Part shown: piece by piece, positions 8,102-17,202 of the stretch | Layout: each line of letters starts with the position of its first letter | Numbering within the stretch: the first letter of the stretch is position 1 | Origin: Deltaproteobacteria bacterium | Lineage (GTDB): Bacteria > Myxococcota > Kuafuiibacteriia > Kuafuiibacteriales > Kuafuiibacteriaceae | Length of the DNA: 63,180 nucleotides | Direction: 5' to 3' | Assembly (NCBI GenBank): GCA_011526105.1 | Contig: WYAZ01000011.1 | Span: 1 to 63,180 of the forward strand | Notes under the pieces: generated by a model | Databases searched by the model: none | What the model saw: only the letters and a program-made list of their open reading frames with translations | Told to the model about the DNA's origin: nothing | Position numbers and translations under genes: made by a program

Positions 8102-9463
8102 TCACAGCGAGGTCGCGCTCAGCTCTCGCCGGGTCGCCGCCCGGTGCGGCAGCGGCATCTGAAAGCCTCGTGATCGCTGGAGGCGGCTGACGAAGAGGCG
8201 GTACGTGAGGTTCCCGGACAAGGCGATGGGGAAGTTTCGACCCACCGAAAACGTGCGAGCGAGGATGTTCCGGAAGCGAAACGTCTCGCGATACGCTCTT
8301 CGGAAGCCCTCGTACAGCTCGACCGGGCTCATGTGTTTGGGTCGGATGACGACGTGCATGGTGTCGTAGTCCGCCCAGTCGTAGCTCAGGATACGCCCCG
8401 CGGCGTGCAGGCGGTCGAAGAGGCGCGTGCCGGGATAAGGGGTGTAGAGCGAGTAGCGCGGGATGTCGATCTTGAGCGCCTGCACCTGCTCCACCGTCGC
8501 GTCGAAGACGTCCTTCTGGTCGTGGTCGAAGCCGAAGACGAAGCAGCCCTGACAGATGATGCGCGCCTCTCGCATTCTGCGAACCAGCACATCGTAAGAG
8601 GCGGCTTTGTTGAAGCCCTTGGCGATGCTCTTGAGGGCGGTTTGGTTCACTGACTCGAAGCCGATGAGCAGGAAGCGACAGCCGCTCTTCACGAGGAGAT
8701 CGAAGAGCTCCGGATCGTCGGCGATGCGAGAGGTGGCCAACCCGCCCCAGGTCTTCCGCAGCGGGATGATGGCGGTGAGCAGCTCCTTGGCGTACTCGAC
8801 GTCGTCGAAGGGACTGACGTCGTTGAGCACGAAGCGCCGGGCGGGCACGGCCGCGATGTCGCGCACCACGTCCGCCACCGGGCGGCGCTGGAACCGGCTC
8901 CAGATGCCCTTCACCGAGCAGAAGTCGCAGGAATGGACGCAGCCCCGCGTGGCGTGGACGGTGTAGGGGACCATATAGCCACTCAAACGGGTGAGGTCCC
9001 AGCGAGGTGTTGGGATGCCCTCCGCGAGGTCCGAGGTCGGCGGGGGCTCTCGGTACTCAGGCGCGAGCGCACCCGCCTTGAAGTCGGCGATCAATCTCGG
9101 CCAGGTGCGCTCGGCCATGCCCACCACGATGCAGTCCGCGAACTGACGCGCCTCCTCTGGCAAGAGCGTCACGTGGGCGCCGCCGAGCACCACCTTGACG
9201 CCTCGCGCGCGGAAGTGATCGGCGAGCGCATAGGCTCGCCGACTGGTTCCGGTGAGGACGCTGATCCCGACCAGGTCCACCGCGCGGTCGAGCGGGACCG
9301 GATCGATGCTCTCGTCGACCAGCTCGTATTCGACGTCGGGCTGGTCCGGGGTGAGGGCGGCGAGGGTCGAGAGCGACAGCGGAGCCTCACGCGCCGAGCG
9401 CACGTGCGAGCCCAGATGATACTTGTGCATCTGGGCGTCGGCCATGATGAGCAGGACCTTCAT
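8102..9463 (-). CDS. cobalamin-binding-type radical SAM protein (third in tandem)
   Basis: The protein has 453 residues. An N-terminal Rossmann-like domain of the B12-binding type (VDLVGISVLTG, then VVLGGAHVTLLPEEA) is followed by a radical SAM TIM barrel with the CxxxCxxC iron-sulfur motif at Cys175/179/182 (GCVHSCDFC). Family landmarks FVFGFDHD, YTPYPGTRLF and PKHMSP follow. Members of this superfamily methylate or rearrange unreactive carbons in lipids, tetrapyrroles and antibiotics; the substrate here is unknown. It is the last of three paralogues on one strand, 16 nt after the previous stop. The cd1 gene starts about 100 nt further downstream. No DxHxxG cobalamin motif is seen, so cobalamin dependence is inferred from the fold. 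Confidence 0.9.
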   Translation of the reverse strand: MKVLLIMADAQMHKYHLGSHVRSAREAPLSLSTLAALTPDQPDVEYELVDESIDPVPLDRAVDLVGISVLTGTSRRAYALADHFRARGVKVVLGGAHVTLLPEEARQFADCIVVGMAERTWPRLIADFKAGALAPEYREPPPTSDLAEGIPTPRWDLTRLSGYMVPYTVHATRGCVHSCDFCSVKGIWSRFQRRPVADVVRDIAAVPARRFVLNDVSPFDDVEYAKELLTAIIPLRKTWGGLATSRIADDPELFDLLVKSGCRFLLIGFESVNQTALKSIAKGFNKAASYDVLVRRMREARIICQGCFVFGFDHDQKDVFDATVEQVQALKIDIPRYSLYTPYPGTRLFDRLHAAGRILSYDWADYDTMHVVIRPKHMSPVELYEGFRRAYRETFRFRNILARTFSVGRNFPIALSGNLTYRLFVSRLQRSRGFQMPLPHRAATRRELSATSL

Positions 9464-9479
9464 GGCGACGCCCGAGCTC

Positions 9480-10841
9480 TCACAGGCCGTAATGAACCCG
9501 GCGCATGAAGCGGCGGAAGTTGAGGTTCGAGAGCAGGGCCAGAGGTTTGAGCAGCACCGGTCGTCCCAGGAGGCGCTGGACGATGCCCGACATCGAGTAG
9601 ACGCGGCCCCACACCCGCCGCACGCCGGCCTCGAGGTCCTGCGGGCTCATGTGTTTGGGCTGGAAGACCGCCTGGTGCCCGTTGTAGCGGGACCAGTCCC
9701 GGCTGAGGATCCGCCCCTCCTTCTCCATGCGTGTGTAGAGGGCGGTGCCCGGGAAGGGCGTGAGCACCGTGAACTGCGGCAGGTCGATCTTAGCCTTCTG
9801 CACGAAGTCGATGGTGCGGTCGAAGACGTCCGGCTCGTCGGTGTCGAAGCCGAAGACGAAGCTCCCCTGCACCATCACGCCCATCCGGTGGAAGAGGTGG
9901 ATGGCCTCGAGGTAGTCCTCGGGTCGGTTGAAGGACTTGTTGGCGTCTTTTAGCGCCTCTTGGTCCAGCGTCTCGAAGCCGATGAGGAATCCCTTGGCGC
10001 CGCTTCGGACCATGAGCTCCAGGAGCTTGGGGTGGCGGATGATGTCGAGTGAAACACAGCCCACCCAGTATCGCCGGAGCTTGGCCAGCTCGCGGAAGAA
10101 CTCCTCGGCGTAACGCACGTCGCCGATGAGATTGGGATCGAGGAACGTGACCAGCTTGCCCGGCAGCGCGCGGATCTCGTCCATCACCTTACCGATGTCC
10201 TTGGTCTGGTACTTCGGATTCATCCGATGCGCGACGCAGAAGTCACACCGCTTGTTGCAGCCTCGGCTCATCTCCACGGTGTTGCAGGCCACGTATTGGG
10301 AGCGCTGAATGTGATGGCGATCCGGTGGCACCACCAGGCTCGCGTTGGGGCTCGGCAGATCGTACACCGGCTGCAGTCGACCATCCCGGAGATCGCGCAA
10401 TAGCTGGGGCCAGCTCTGCTCGGCGTGCCCTCGAACGACCGCGTCCACGTGCTGCAAGGCCTCCTCGGTCATCAGGGTGGCGTGGACCCCGCCCATCACG
10501 ACCTTGGCGCCTCTGGCGCGAAAGTGTGCGGCGAGCTCGTAGGCGCGAGGTGAGGCGCTCGTGATCCCGGTGAGGCCCACCAGATCCGCCTCCGCCTCGA
10601 GATCGACCGGCTCCACCATCTCGTCGATCACACGCACCGTCGCGGAGACGTCGGGCGGGATCATGGCGGCTAAGGTGGGCATCGTGATCGGCGCGTAGCG
10701 AAGGTGCTTCTTGTAGACCCCGGTGCCGACGCGCTGGATGGCGTGCTGGGGGTGAATGAGCAGGATGCGGAGCGGCCTCACCAGACGGAGCTCCGACTCG
10801 TGGGTCTCCTCCTCGGCCTGAAGCTGCAGCGCCAGGCTCAT
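9480..10841 (-). CDS. cobalamin-binding-type radical SAM protein (second in tandem)
   Basis: This 453-residue paralogue of its neighbours has a B12-binding-like domain at about residues 25-160 (ADLVGLTGIT, GGVHATLMTEEA). The radical SAM cluster motif GCNKRCDFC is at Cys195/199/202, followed by SFVFGFDTDEPDVF, TPFPGTALY and PKHMSPQDLEAG. Its first four bases overlap the end of the preceding gene (ATGA), which implies translational coupling. The N-terminus carries an extra acidic stretch (LQAEEETHESE) before the core. It probably acts in sequence, or on the same substrate, with the other two enzymes; the reaction is not deducible from sequence. Confidence 0.9.
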   Translation of the reverse strand: MSLALQLQAEEETHESELRLVRPLRILLIHPQHAIQRVGTGVYKKHLRYAPITMPTLAAMIPPDVSATVRVIDEMVEPVDLEAEADLVGLTGITSASPRAYELAAHFRARGAKVVMGGVHATLMTEEALQHVDAVVRGHAEQSWPQLLRDLRDGRLQPVYDLPSPNASLVVPPDRHHIQRSQYVACNTVEMSRGCNKRCDFCVAHRMNPKYQTKDIGKVMDEIRALPGKLVTFLDPNLIGDVRYAEEFFRELAKLRRYWVGCVSLDIIRHPKLLELMVRSGAKGFLIGFETLDQEALKDANKSFNRPEDYLEAIHLFHRMGVMVQGSFVFGFDTDEPDVFDRTIDFVQKAKIDLPQFTVLTPFPGTALYTRMEKEGRILSRDWSRYNGHQAVFQPKHMSPQDLEAGVRRVWGRVYSMSGIVQRLLGRPVLLKPLALLSNLNFRRFMRRVHYGL

Positions 10842-12247
10842 GCGGCACCTCCGAGCGCTGGGGCTCGAGCAGAGAGCTCCTCGGGGAACGGGAGGCTGGT
10901 GGGGATGAGCTCACCCTTGAACCCCAGGTCTCCGAGCGGATAGCCCTCTCGCTGGGAGGCCTCACGCCGAAGGAGCAAGTTGATGAAGAGGTAGTTGCGC
11001 AACATCTCGAGGTTCGGGGTGTTCGTGCGACACAGACGCGAGACGATCGAGCGCGGGCCGTAGAACTGCTTCCGGGCTCGGACGCAGGCGTCTTGAATCA
11101 GCTCCGGGGAAAGATGCGTTCGGTACGGAACCTCGCCGTAGCGGTATCGCTCGTCGAGCCACCACTTCTCGTAGAGGAGGCGGCCTCGGGCGGCGAGGCG
11201 CTGGTACAGAGGGGTCCCCGGGAAAGGCGTGCAGTGGTTGAACGCCATCATGAAGACGTCGTTCTCGATGCCGAACTCGACGGTCCGCTGGAAGGACTCC
11301 GGCTCGTCGTGGTCGTAGCCGAAGACGAAGGTCGCGTAGAGCAAGAGCTGATGTTCGTGGAGCCTGCGCACCGCCTCCGCGAAGCCGCCCTGCATCCGAT
11401 TGAAGCCCTTGTTCATCTCCTCGAGGTTCTTCTGCTCCAAGGACTCGAAGCCGATGAGCACCCCCATGCAGCCCGAGCGCTTCATGAGGGCGAGCAGCTC
11501 GCGGTCGTAGGCCATGTTCAGCGAGGCCTGACTCACCCAGCGGATGCCGAGCGGGATGAGCGCTTCGAAGAGCCGCCGCGCCCGATCGACGTAGGCGATG
11601 ATGTTGTCGTCGACGAAGAAGAAGAGCTTGTGGCCTCCTTGTCTCTGGATCGTGCGGATCTCCTCCACCACGAGATCGATGTCGCGCATCGACTGTGTTC
11701 CGGAGAAAGCGGACTGGATCGAGCAGAAGTCGCAGTGCCGCGTGCACCCGCGCCCAGCCTCGACGAGCGCGATCGGAAGGTAGTTTTTGCCAGCGAAGAT
11801 CCGTCGATCCGGACTCGCGCCGAGCAGGCTCGGACGGGTAGGGGAGCGGTAGACGCGCTTCATGCGTCCAGCCCTAAAGTCCGCGAGCAGCTCCGGCCAA
11901 ACCGCCTCGGCCTCCCCGATGACGATCGCCTCGGCGTAGGAGACGGCCTCCTCCGGGACCAGAGTGGGGTGGAAGCCTCCCATCACCACCGGCACGCCGC
12001 GGCGCCGATACTCGCTCGCGATCTGATAAGCGCGTTTGGCGGTGTAGGTCTCGGCGGTGATCGCCACCAGATCCGTCGGCGCATCGAAGGGGATGGGCTC
12101 CATGCGATCGTCGTGGAAGTCGAGCTCGATGTCGTTGGGGGTGAGACCCGCGAGGTGGGCGGCCGGCAGCGGCTCCATCTGCCAAGAGCGCACGTAGGAC
12201 TTCCCGGGGCGGCGTCCCATACATGGAAAGACGAGGCTCAGCTTCAC
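10838..12247 (-). CDS. cobalamin-binding-type radical SAM protein (first in tandem)
   Basis: This 469-residue enzyme shares the layout of the next two: a B12-binding-like domain at about residues 1-150 (DLVAITAETYT, GGFHPTLVPEEAV), then the cluster motif GCTRHCDFC at Cys168/172/175, ATFVFGYDHDEPESF and TPFPGTPLYQRL. It is the most divergent of the three, with a longer C-terminal domain. It lies downstream of the GNAT gene after a 155-nt gap in which I see no gene, so a promoter may lie there. The fold suggests chemistry of the BchE/HpnP class, but the substrate cannot be assigned. Confidence 0.9.
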   Translation of the reverse strand: MKLSLVFPCMGRRPGKSYVRSWQMEPLPAAHLAGLTPNDIELDFHDDRMEPIPFDAPTDLVAITAETYTAKRAYQIASEYRRRGVPVVMGGFHPTLVPEEAVSYAEAIVIGEAEAVWPELLADFRAGRMKRVYRSPTRPSLLGASPDRRIFAGKNYLPIALVEAGRGCTRHCDFCSIQSAFSGTQSMRDIDLVVEEIRTIQRQGGHKLFFFVDDNIIAYVDRARRLFEALIPLGIRWVSQASLNMAYDRELLALMKRSGCMGVLIGFESLEQKNLEEMNKGFNRMQGGFAEAVRRLHEHQLLLYATFVFGYDHDEPESFQRTVEFGIENDVFMMAFNHCTPFPGTPLYQRLAARGRLLYEKWWLDERYRYGEVPYRTHLSPELIQDACVRARKQFYGPRSIVSRLCRTNTPNLEMLRNYLFINLLLRREASQREGYPLGDLGFKGELIPTSLPFPEELSARAPALGGAA

Positions 12248-12402
12248 GTCACTCTCAGTATCGACAGCAATCCCGAGATGACCTCACTTTCGACTACGTC
12301 AGCGGTCGGTGTGAGCCTGTCCGGGATGCGTGATGAGACGAGATCGCAGCGTGTCGCGTTGGGTGAACTCTCGGCTGGGTGTTCGCGGCACGGAGGCGAC
12401 GG

Positions 12403-13605
12403 CTAGGCCAGAGCGATCTCGAAGCCGGGCCTCGAGGTGCGAAGCTCCAGCTCGGAGAAGCGAGAGCCATGCAGGTTGACACCGTAGAGCGTCATGTTCG
12501 TCCGCTGCACCATGAAGCCTCGAAAGGCTGACTCGAGCGGACTTCCTCGCGGGATCATGGCGCTCATGAAGTGAAGCCGCTGAGGAGAGAGCCGCCGGTA
12601 GGCCTCGAGCAACAGATCCCTGAAGACCGCGGGATCATCACCATCGACCTCCAGGTGACTGAGGAAGGTGAAGCGGAAGACGTCCCCCGGTGGCGGCAAC
12701 GTGGAAAAGCGCGCGATCCGCGCCCCCAGATCGAAGAAGAAGCGCACCCAACGCAGGTGCTCGTGGTAGCCGAGCACGCGGGTCCGCTTGAACGCCCCAG
12801 GATCGAAGGGCGCGAGGCTGCCGACGATCCGGCCCTGATGATCGCGGGCGAGCAGGAACGAGTCGAGCTGAAGGCCGGGCCAGGTCGCGAGCCGACGGTC
12901 GAGCCAGGCCTCGTCCACGACCTCTCCCATCAGCCGCTGCCGGTGCGAGCGCGCGAGGAACTCGAGGAGCTCGGGACGATCACGCGCCGTCGCGTTCTCG
13001 ATCTTCCGACGCGGTCGGTCCTGCTTTGTGGTGAACTGCACCGAGGTCATCGCGAATGGAGTCATGACCCGGTAGCTCGGCTGCTCCTTTCGATGCCGCT
13101 TGCGTTCGAGCAGCGCTCGCTTCGCGAGCAGGTTGTCGTCGAAGACGACGGTGTAGAAGAGCTCGGCCTTGTGCTTGTCTCTCGCCCACTCCAGGGCCAT
13201 GCGGTAGAGGCGAGGTAGGTACCTGACCCCGCGAAATCCCGGCCGCGCGCGCAGGTCGCCCAAGTAGCCCACCGTCTCATGCGCGCCTTGGATGAGTCCC
13301 GGCCGCACCGAGACCGAACCGCAGCCGCCGATCTGTCCGGCCTGGTCCTCCATGAGCCAGACATCCTCTGGCCCACCATGCAGACGGAGCAACCCGAAGA
13401 AGTCCGGGTCGCGCTCCTGGGCGACGTCCAGCGCGCCTCGGATGTGAACCGCGCGAAGGAGCTCGCAAAGGGCCTCGTTGTCCGCAGGTTCCGCCCGCCG
13501 GACGCGATAACGCGAGTCCTCGAACAGGACGGTCGACTCAACCAAGCTGTTCAATTGTCGCCCACACCCACGCGCTCGAGGTCCTGGTCTCGGGCTGCGC
13601 TCCAT
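12403..13605 (-). CDS. GNAT-family N-acetyltransferase-like protein
   Basis: The frame encodes about 400 residues. A GNAT fold begins at YRVRRAEPADNEALCELL and includes an acetyl-CoA-loop-like segment (LGDLRARPGFRGVRYLPRLY). A second, weaker GNAT-like half follows from about residue 215 (IENATARDRPELLEFLARSH), so it may be a double-GNAT protein. The start is uncertain: the first 20-30 residues look non-coding, and TTG starts nearer the GNAT domain are possible. It lies upstream of the radical SAM trio on the same strand and may acylate the same product. The substrate is unknown. Confidence 0.8.
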   Translation of the reverse strand: MERSPRPGPRARGCGRQLNSLVESTVLFEDSRYRVRRAEPADNEALCELLRAVHIRGALDVAQERDPDFFGLLRLHGGPEDVWLMEDQAGQIGGCGSVSVRPGLIQGAHETVGYLGDLRARPGFRGVRYLPRLYRMALEWARDKHKAELFYTVVFDDNLLAKRALLERKRHRKEQPSYRVMTPFAMTSVQFTTKQDRPRRKIENATARDRPELLEFLARSHRQRLMGEVVDEAWLDRRLATWPGLQLDSFLLARDHQGRIVGSLAPFDPGAFKRTRVLGYHEHLRWVRFFFDLGARIARFSTLPPPGDVFRFTFLSHLEVDGDDPAVFRDLLLEAYRRLSPQRLHFMSAMIPRGSPLESAFRGFMVQRTNMTLYGVNLHGSRFSELELRTSRPGFEIALA

Positions 13606-13744
13606 CGCGGGACCGCCTGCAGAAAAAAGACCGGCTCACGGCGGAACTCACAGAGAGCGAGATCAACGATCCGGTTGGCGCACACCCCGCAATGACTCCT
13701 GTCCGCGAAGATGATACTGACGTCCCGTGCTCCGGGAGGCAACC

Positions 13745-14464
13745 ATGCTTTCGCGCGTATGGAGCGTCATCTTCACGATTCTCGTCGCGCTGCCAACCAC
13801 GGCAGCCGCCATCACGCCGGAGGCCAAGGCGCTCAACGCCGAGGGTCTTCGCCTGTACAAAGCGAAGAAGCTGGAGGCCGCAGCCGAGAAGTTTGCCCGT
13901 GCCATCGAGGCCGACGAGACCTACGCGTTGGCTCACTACAACTATGCGTGTGTGCTCGCGCTGTTTCGCGCGCGAGGAGAGGTCTGCGATCACGACGCTT
14001 ACCCGTCGACGATTCTCGAGCATCTACAACGTGCCGTGGAGCTCGATCCAAAACGCCGTGCGCGCTTGCGCGAGGACTCAGACCTCGAGTCCATCCACGA
14101 TACTTTCGGCTACCAAATCCTGAGCGGGCGGAAGGTCACGGATCCCAGAGATCTGCGCGCCATCCTCGTCGCTGTTTCATGGTACGCGCCCGCGCCTGGT
14201 GCATATGGCCCGTTGGGCGGCCTCCATTTCGCTGCGAACGGAAAGCTCTCCTATTGGGCTCTGATGTTCAGTGACGACGGGGATGCGCGCCGAGAACACG
14301 TGGAGGGGACTTGGACGCTCGAGGGCACTCACATCGAGTTGAAGCTCAAACCACCGGGCCGCAAGGCGAGCCAGATCTTCAAGGGGACGCTCAGCGCCGA
14401 AGGCGTTCTGTCGATCGGCGATTTCGGACGGTACACCGACAACGCGGACGAGTGCAGCGCCTGA
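13745..14464 (+). CDS. secreted TPR-repeat protein
   Basis: The ATG at 13745 has GGAGG five bases upstream and begins a clear signal peptide (MLSRVWSVIFTILVALPTTA, then AAA). Mature residues 22-110 form TPR-like helices (EAKALNAEGLRLYKAKKLEA, then AHYNYACVLALF). The C-terminal half (ILVAVSWYAPAPG to the end) looks like a beta-rich lipocalin-type domain (HVEGTWTLEGTHIELKL). It is probably a periplasmic protein of 239 residues with a protein-interaction role. It is divergent from the GNAT gene, about 140 nt away. Confidence 0.85.
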   Translation: MLSRVWSVIFTILVALPTTAAAITPEAKALNAEGLRLYKAKKLEAAAEKFARAIEADETYALAHYNYACVLALFRARGEVCDHDAYPSTILEHLQRAVELDPKRRARLREDSDLESIHDTFGYQILSGRKVTDPRDLRAILVAVSWYAPAPGAYGPLGGLHFAANGKLSYWALMFSDDGDARREHVEGTWTLEGTHIELKLKPPGRKASQIFKGTLSAEGVLSIGDFGRYTDNADECSA

Positions 14465-14573
14465 GCGCCAGCGATCTGCTCGATGGATCGAGCGCGGCTC
14501 CGGCCGAAGCAGCCCGCGCGACCGGCCCCGAGCCGGACCGAGATCCTCACCCCAAGGCTCGTCGAACAGCTCC

Positions 14574-15803
14574 CTAGGGCGTCACCACCCTGGTGAACAG
14601 CATGCCACTGTCCGCGGCGGCGTTGACCCGGGTGTAGACCAGCAGGCTCGTGCTGCTCGTGTGGGTCGCGAGCGCCGGCCAAGCTGCGTTGCCTTCGACC
14701 TCGAGATCCTCGCCAGGTGAAATGGTGTCGGGTTGCACCGACCGGAGCTTGAGCTGCCACTCGAACCGGCGATCACGCGCGGGGTTTTGGTAGGGAGACA
14801 CGAAGGCGATCAGACCGCCGCTCGTCACCGCCGGCTCCAAGACGACACGCGCGCTCCCGCTCGTGTTCAGCGCGCCATAGGCTGAGGCACCGGCCACGTC
14901 GAGCACCCCAAAGTTCTGAGCGGGCAAACCGGTGCCGCCGCGGCTGCGCGGGTCGGTCCAGGCGAACACGAAGCCCGCACCCAGCGGCGCCACCACTGGG
15001 TTGTAGATTCGGCTCTGAGCGCCCACCACGGCCTTGCCCGGCAACACCACGAGCGCGCCACTGCTCAGGTCGAGCACGGCACGCTCGATGAAGTAGCCTT
15101 GCTCGCGCCCCGCGGTGCCGCCCCACACGATCATCGCGCGGGTCCCTTGAACCGCGATCTGCACGTGCTGACAGATGGTCTCGCGCAGCACGTTGTGCCC
15201 GAAGTCCTCGCCGGCGGCCCATGCGGTGACGTCGGTGACGCGCAGAGGCTCGACGTCCACGGGTTGGCCATCCGGACCCAGGCGCCGCGCGCGCACCACC
15301 AGGCCGCGACCCGTAGGCTCGGCCTGACACCACGCGGCCACGAAGCCGTCCGTCGTGGCCGCGACGTCGCCCATTCGAGCGGCCGTCGGCTCGGTCGAGA
15401 GCGGGATCCCGGCCTCGTCGAGGACGCTCGCTTGCAGGGTCACGCGTCGCGCGCGAAGCGCATGGTCGCCCGCCCGCATGTCGCTGTACACGACGAGGAA
15501 GGTGTCGTGTCCATGGGCCACCGCCGGCTCGAACTGACCACCGGCCGCGCGTGCCACGTCGAAGCCGGACGAATCCATGGAGACGCCGTCGAGGCCCACT
15601 CGCGCTGCCCGTACGGCCGCCCGACCACCGGCGCCGGCCTGCCACGTCACCAGATAGCGGTCGGGGGCGGCGGCCACGTCCGCCTGGCGTTGGCCCTCGC
15701 TGGCCACCCCCGGGGTCAGTTTGTGGGCGGGGCCGAGCGTGGGCTGCGCCAGCACCGACGAAGACGAGAGCAGCAGAAGCAGCGAGAGCAGGGGCGCGCG
15801 CAT
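14574..15803 (-). CDS. secreted propeller-like protein of unknown function
   Basis: The 409-residue protein starts with a signal peptide (MRAPLLSLLLLLSSSSVLAQ) without a lipobox Cys. The mature part repeats short strands of the form DRYLVTWQAG, DTFLVVYSDM, DGFVAAWCQA and GFVFAWTDPRS, a pattern of secreted beta-propeller-like domains. Its start codon shares one base with the stop of the upstream lipoprotein gene (TGATG), so the two form an operon and are probably translationally coupled. No catalytic motif is seen. A periplasmic or surface recognition role is a guess from the fold. Confidence 0.82.
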   Translation of the reverse strand: MRAPLLSLLLLLSSSSVLAQPTLGPAHKLTPGVASEGQRQADVAAAPDRYLVTWQAGAGGRAAVRAARVGLDGVSMDSSGFDVARAAGGQFEPAVAHGHDTFLVVYSDMRAGDHALRARRVTLQASVLDEAGIPLSTEPTAARMGDVAATTDGFVAAWCQAEPTGRGLVVRARRLGPDGQPVDVEPLRVTDVTAWAAGEDFGHNVLRETICQHVQIAVQGTRAMIVWGGTAGREQGYFIERAVLDLSSGALVVLPGKAVVGAQSRIYNPVVAPLGAGFVFAWTDPRSRGGTGLPAQNFGVLDVAGASAYGALNTSGSARVVLEPAVTSGGLIAFVSPYQNPARDRRFEWQLKLRSVQPDTISPGEDLEVEGNAAWPALATHTSSTSLLVYTRVNAAADSGMLFTRVVTP

Positions 15804-17128
15804 CAGTCCTCCCGGGTCAGCCGCACCAGGCGCGGCCAGACCGTGTAGCCGAAGTAGCCGTTACCGGCGCCGTCGAAGGTCAAGAAGTGTGGCCAAGTGC
15901 CAAAGGGCTTGTTGCGCACGTTGTCACCGATGCACCACTCGAAGCGGTTCTCCGTGTCGGGCACACCCGCCCGGTGGCAGAGGCTCTCGACGGTCATGCT
16001 GTCAGGGTTGTAGCGCCGGAAGGTGCGGCCGTCGCCGGCACCGATGTACACATAGCCCGCCTGGTCGATGGTCATGCCGGCGGGGTTGGCCATGTCGAGA
16101 TTGGCGACGGGGCCATCGGAGAGATACTGGACGGGATCTCGCGTGCCCAGGGCCGCGTGGTTGAGCCACTCGGCCCGTCCTCCCGCCAGCGGCCAACGGT
16201 AGAAGGCGCCCGACATCTTGTTGCGCTCCAAGCCGTAAGCCCAGCCACGCGCCTCGTCCACCACGAGGAAGCCGGGTGGGCCACCCATGCCGTCACCCCA
16301 GACGCCGGTGTGGTCGAGGCTTCGCTCCTCGAACTCGCCACCAGCGGTCAGGACCACAAAGCCTTGCCAGCCGATCAGGTACAGCGCGCCCGATGCGCCG
16401 ACGGCGAGCGAGCGCACGCCGAGACCCTCGAGTTCAGGGTGGCGCAGCGTCGAGCCCTCGCCGGTCTCCAGGTCCACCTTACGGATCACGTGCGGCGAGG
16501 TGAAGTACAGGTGACGCTCGTCGGGGCTCAGCGCCAGGCCCCCGGCCTGGTAGAAGTCCTGCTCGTACTGCGCCACGTCGGCGGGTCCGTCGACCTCGCC
16601 GGGCCACCCCAGGCCCGACAGGGTCTCGAGCCGCATCGTGGTCTGGTCCAGGCGCAGGATGGCGTCGTCCAGGATGTACAGGTAGCGGCCGGCGCGGCTG
16701 GCCACCAGCAGACTGAAGTTGCCCAGGGCTGCGATGCCCACCGCGTCGCGGACGCCGTGCGATGCGAGGATGCTGTGGCCGGCGATCGTCTCGGCGCGGT
16801 AGCTGGGATGCTCGCCGGGCGCGACGGTCTCACAACTCAGGGTCGCCGGGTTGCAATAGGCGCCGGCCTCGCAGCCCAGCTCGAAGCAGGTCGCGGCTCG
16901 GCACTGGCCGGTGCTCGTCTGACACACGCCGGCGTCGAGTGTTTGGCAGTCGTCGTCGTCGTCGCAGCGAAAGCCCGCGCCGTCCGTACCCGCGCTTGCG
17001 TCCTCGCCCTGAGTGCGCGCGTCTGTCCGCACACCCGCATCCGCCGACGGGCCGAGCAGGCCCTGTTCGCAGGCGGACATGGAGGTGGCGAGGAGGAGCA
17101 CCGGCGCCGCAAGGTGGAGGGCGTGCAC
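15803..17128 (-). CDS. lipoprotein with Cys-rich module and NHL/beta-propeller
   Basis: The lipoprotein signal (LHLAAPVLLLATSMSAC) is followed by an Asp/Ala/Gly spacer. A Cys-rich segment comes next (CDDDDDCQTLDAGVCQTSTG, then CFELGCEAGAYC), of the kind found in myxobacterial surface proteins. From about residue 105 the repeats (RYLYILDDAILRLD, RHLYFTSPHVIRKVDLETG, GYVYIGAGDGRTFRRY) indicate an NHL-type propeller. It probably faces the cell exterior. It is the first gene of a two-gene operon with the secreted protein that follows. The function is unknown. Confidence 0.85.
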   Translation of the reverse strand: MHALHLAAPVLLLATSMSACEQGLLGPSADAGVRTDARTQGEDASAGTDGAGFRCDDDDDCQTLDAGVCQTSTGQCRAATCFELGCEAGAYCNPATLSCETVAPGEHPSYRAETIAGHSILASHGVRDAVGIAALGNFSLLVASRAGRYLYILDDAILRLDQTTMRLETLSGLGWPGEVDGPADVAQYEQDFYQAGGLALSPDERHLYFTSPHVIRKVDLETGEGSTLRHPELEGLGVRSLAVGASGALYLIGWQGFVVLTAGGEFEERSLDHTGVWGDGMGGPPGFLVVDEARGWAYGLERNKMSGAFYRWPLAGGRAEWLNHAALGTRDPVQYLSDGPVANLDMANPAGMTIDQAGYVYIGAGDGRTFRRYNPDSMTVESLCHRAGVPDTENRFEWCIGDNVRNKPFGTWPHFLTFDGAGNGYFGYTVWPRLVRLTRED

Positions 17129-17202
17129 ACGCGCAGCCTAACCGGAGGGCAGAAGAAGTTCAAACGGGCGACGGGAGCATGGTGTTCACCTTGTTGCGCG
17201 CA

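Noticed and set aside
8102-12247. Assigning the three radical SAM genes to haem d1 or bacteriochlorophyll synthesis
   Set aside because: They share only superfamily features with BchE and lack NirJ layout; proximity to cd1 is not enough.
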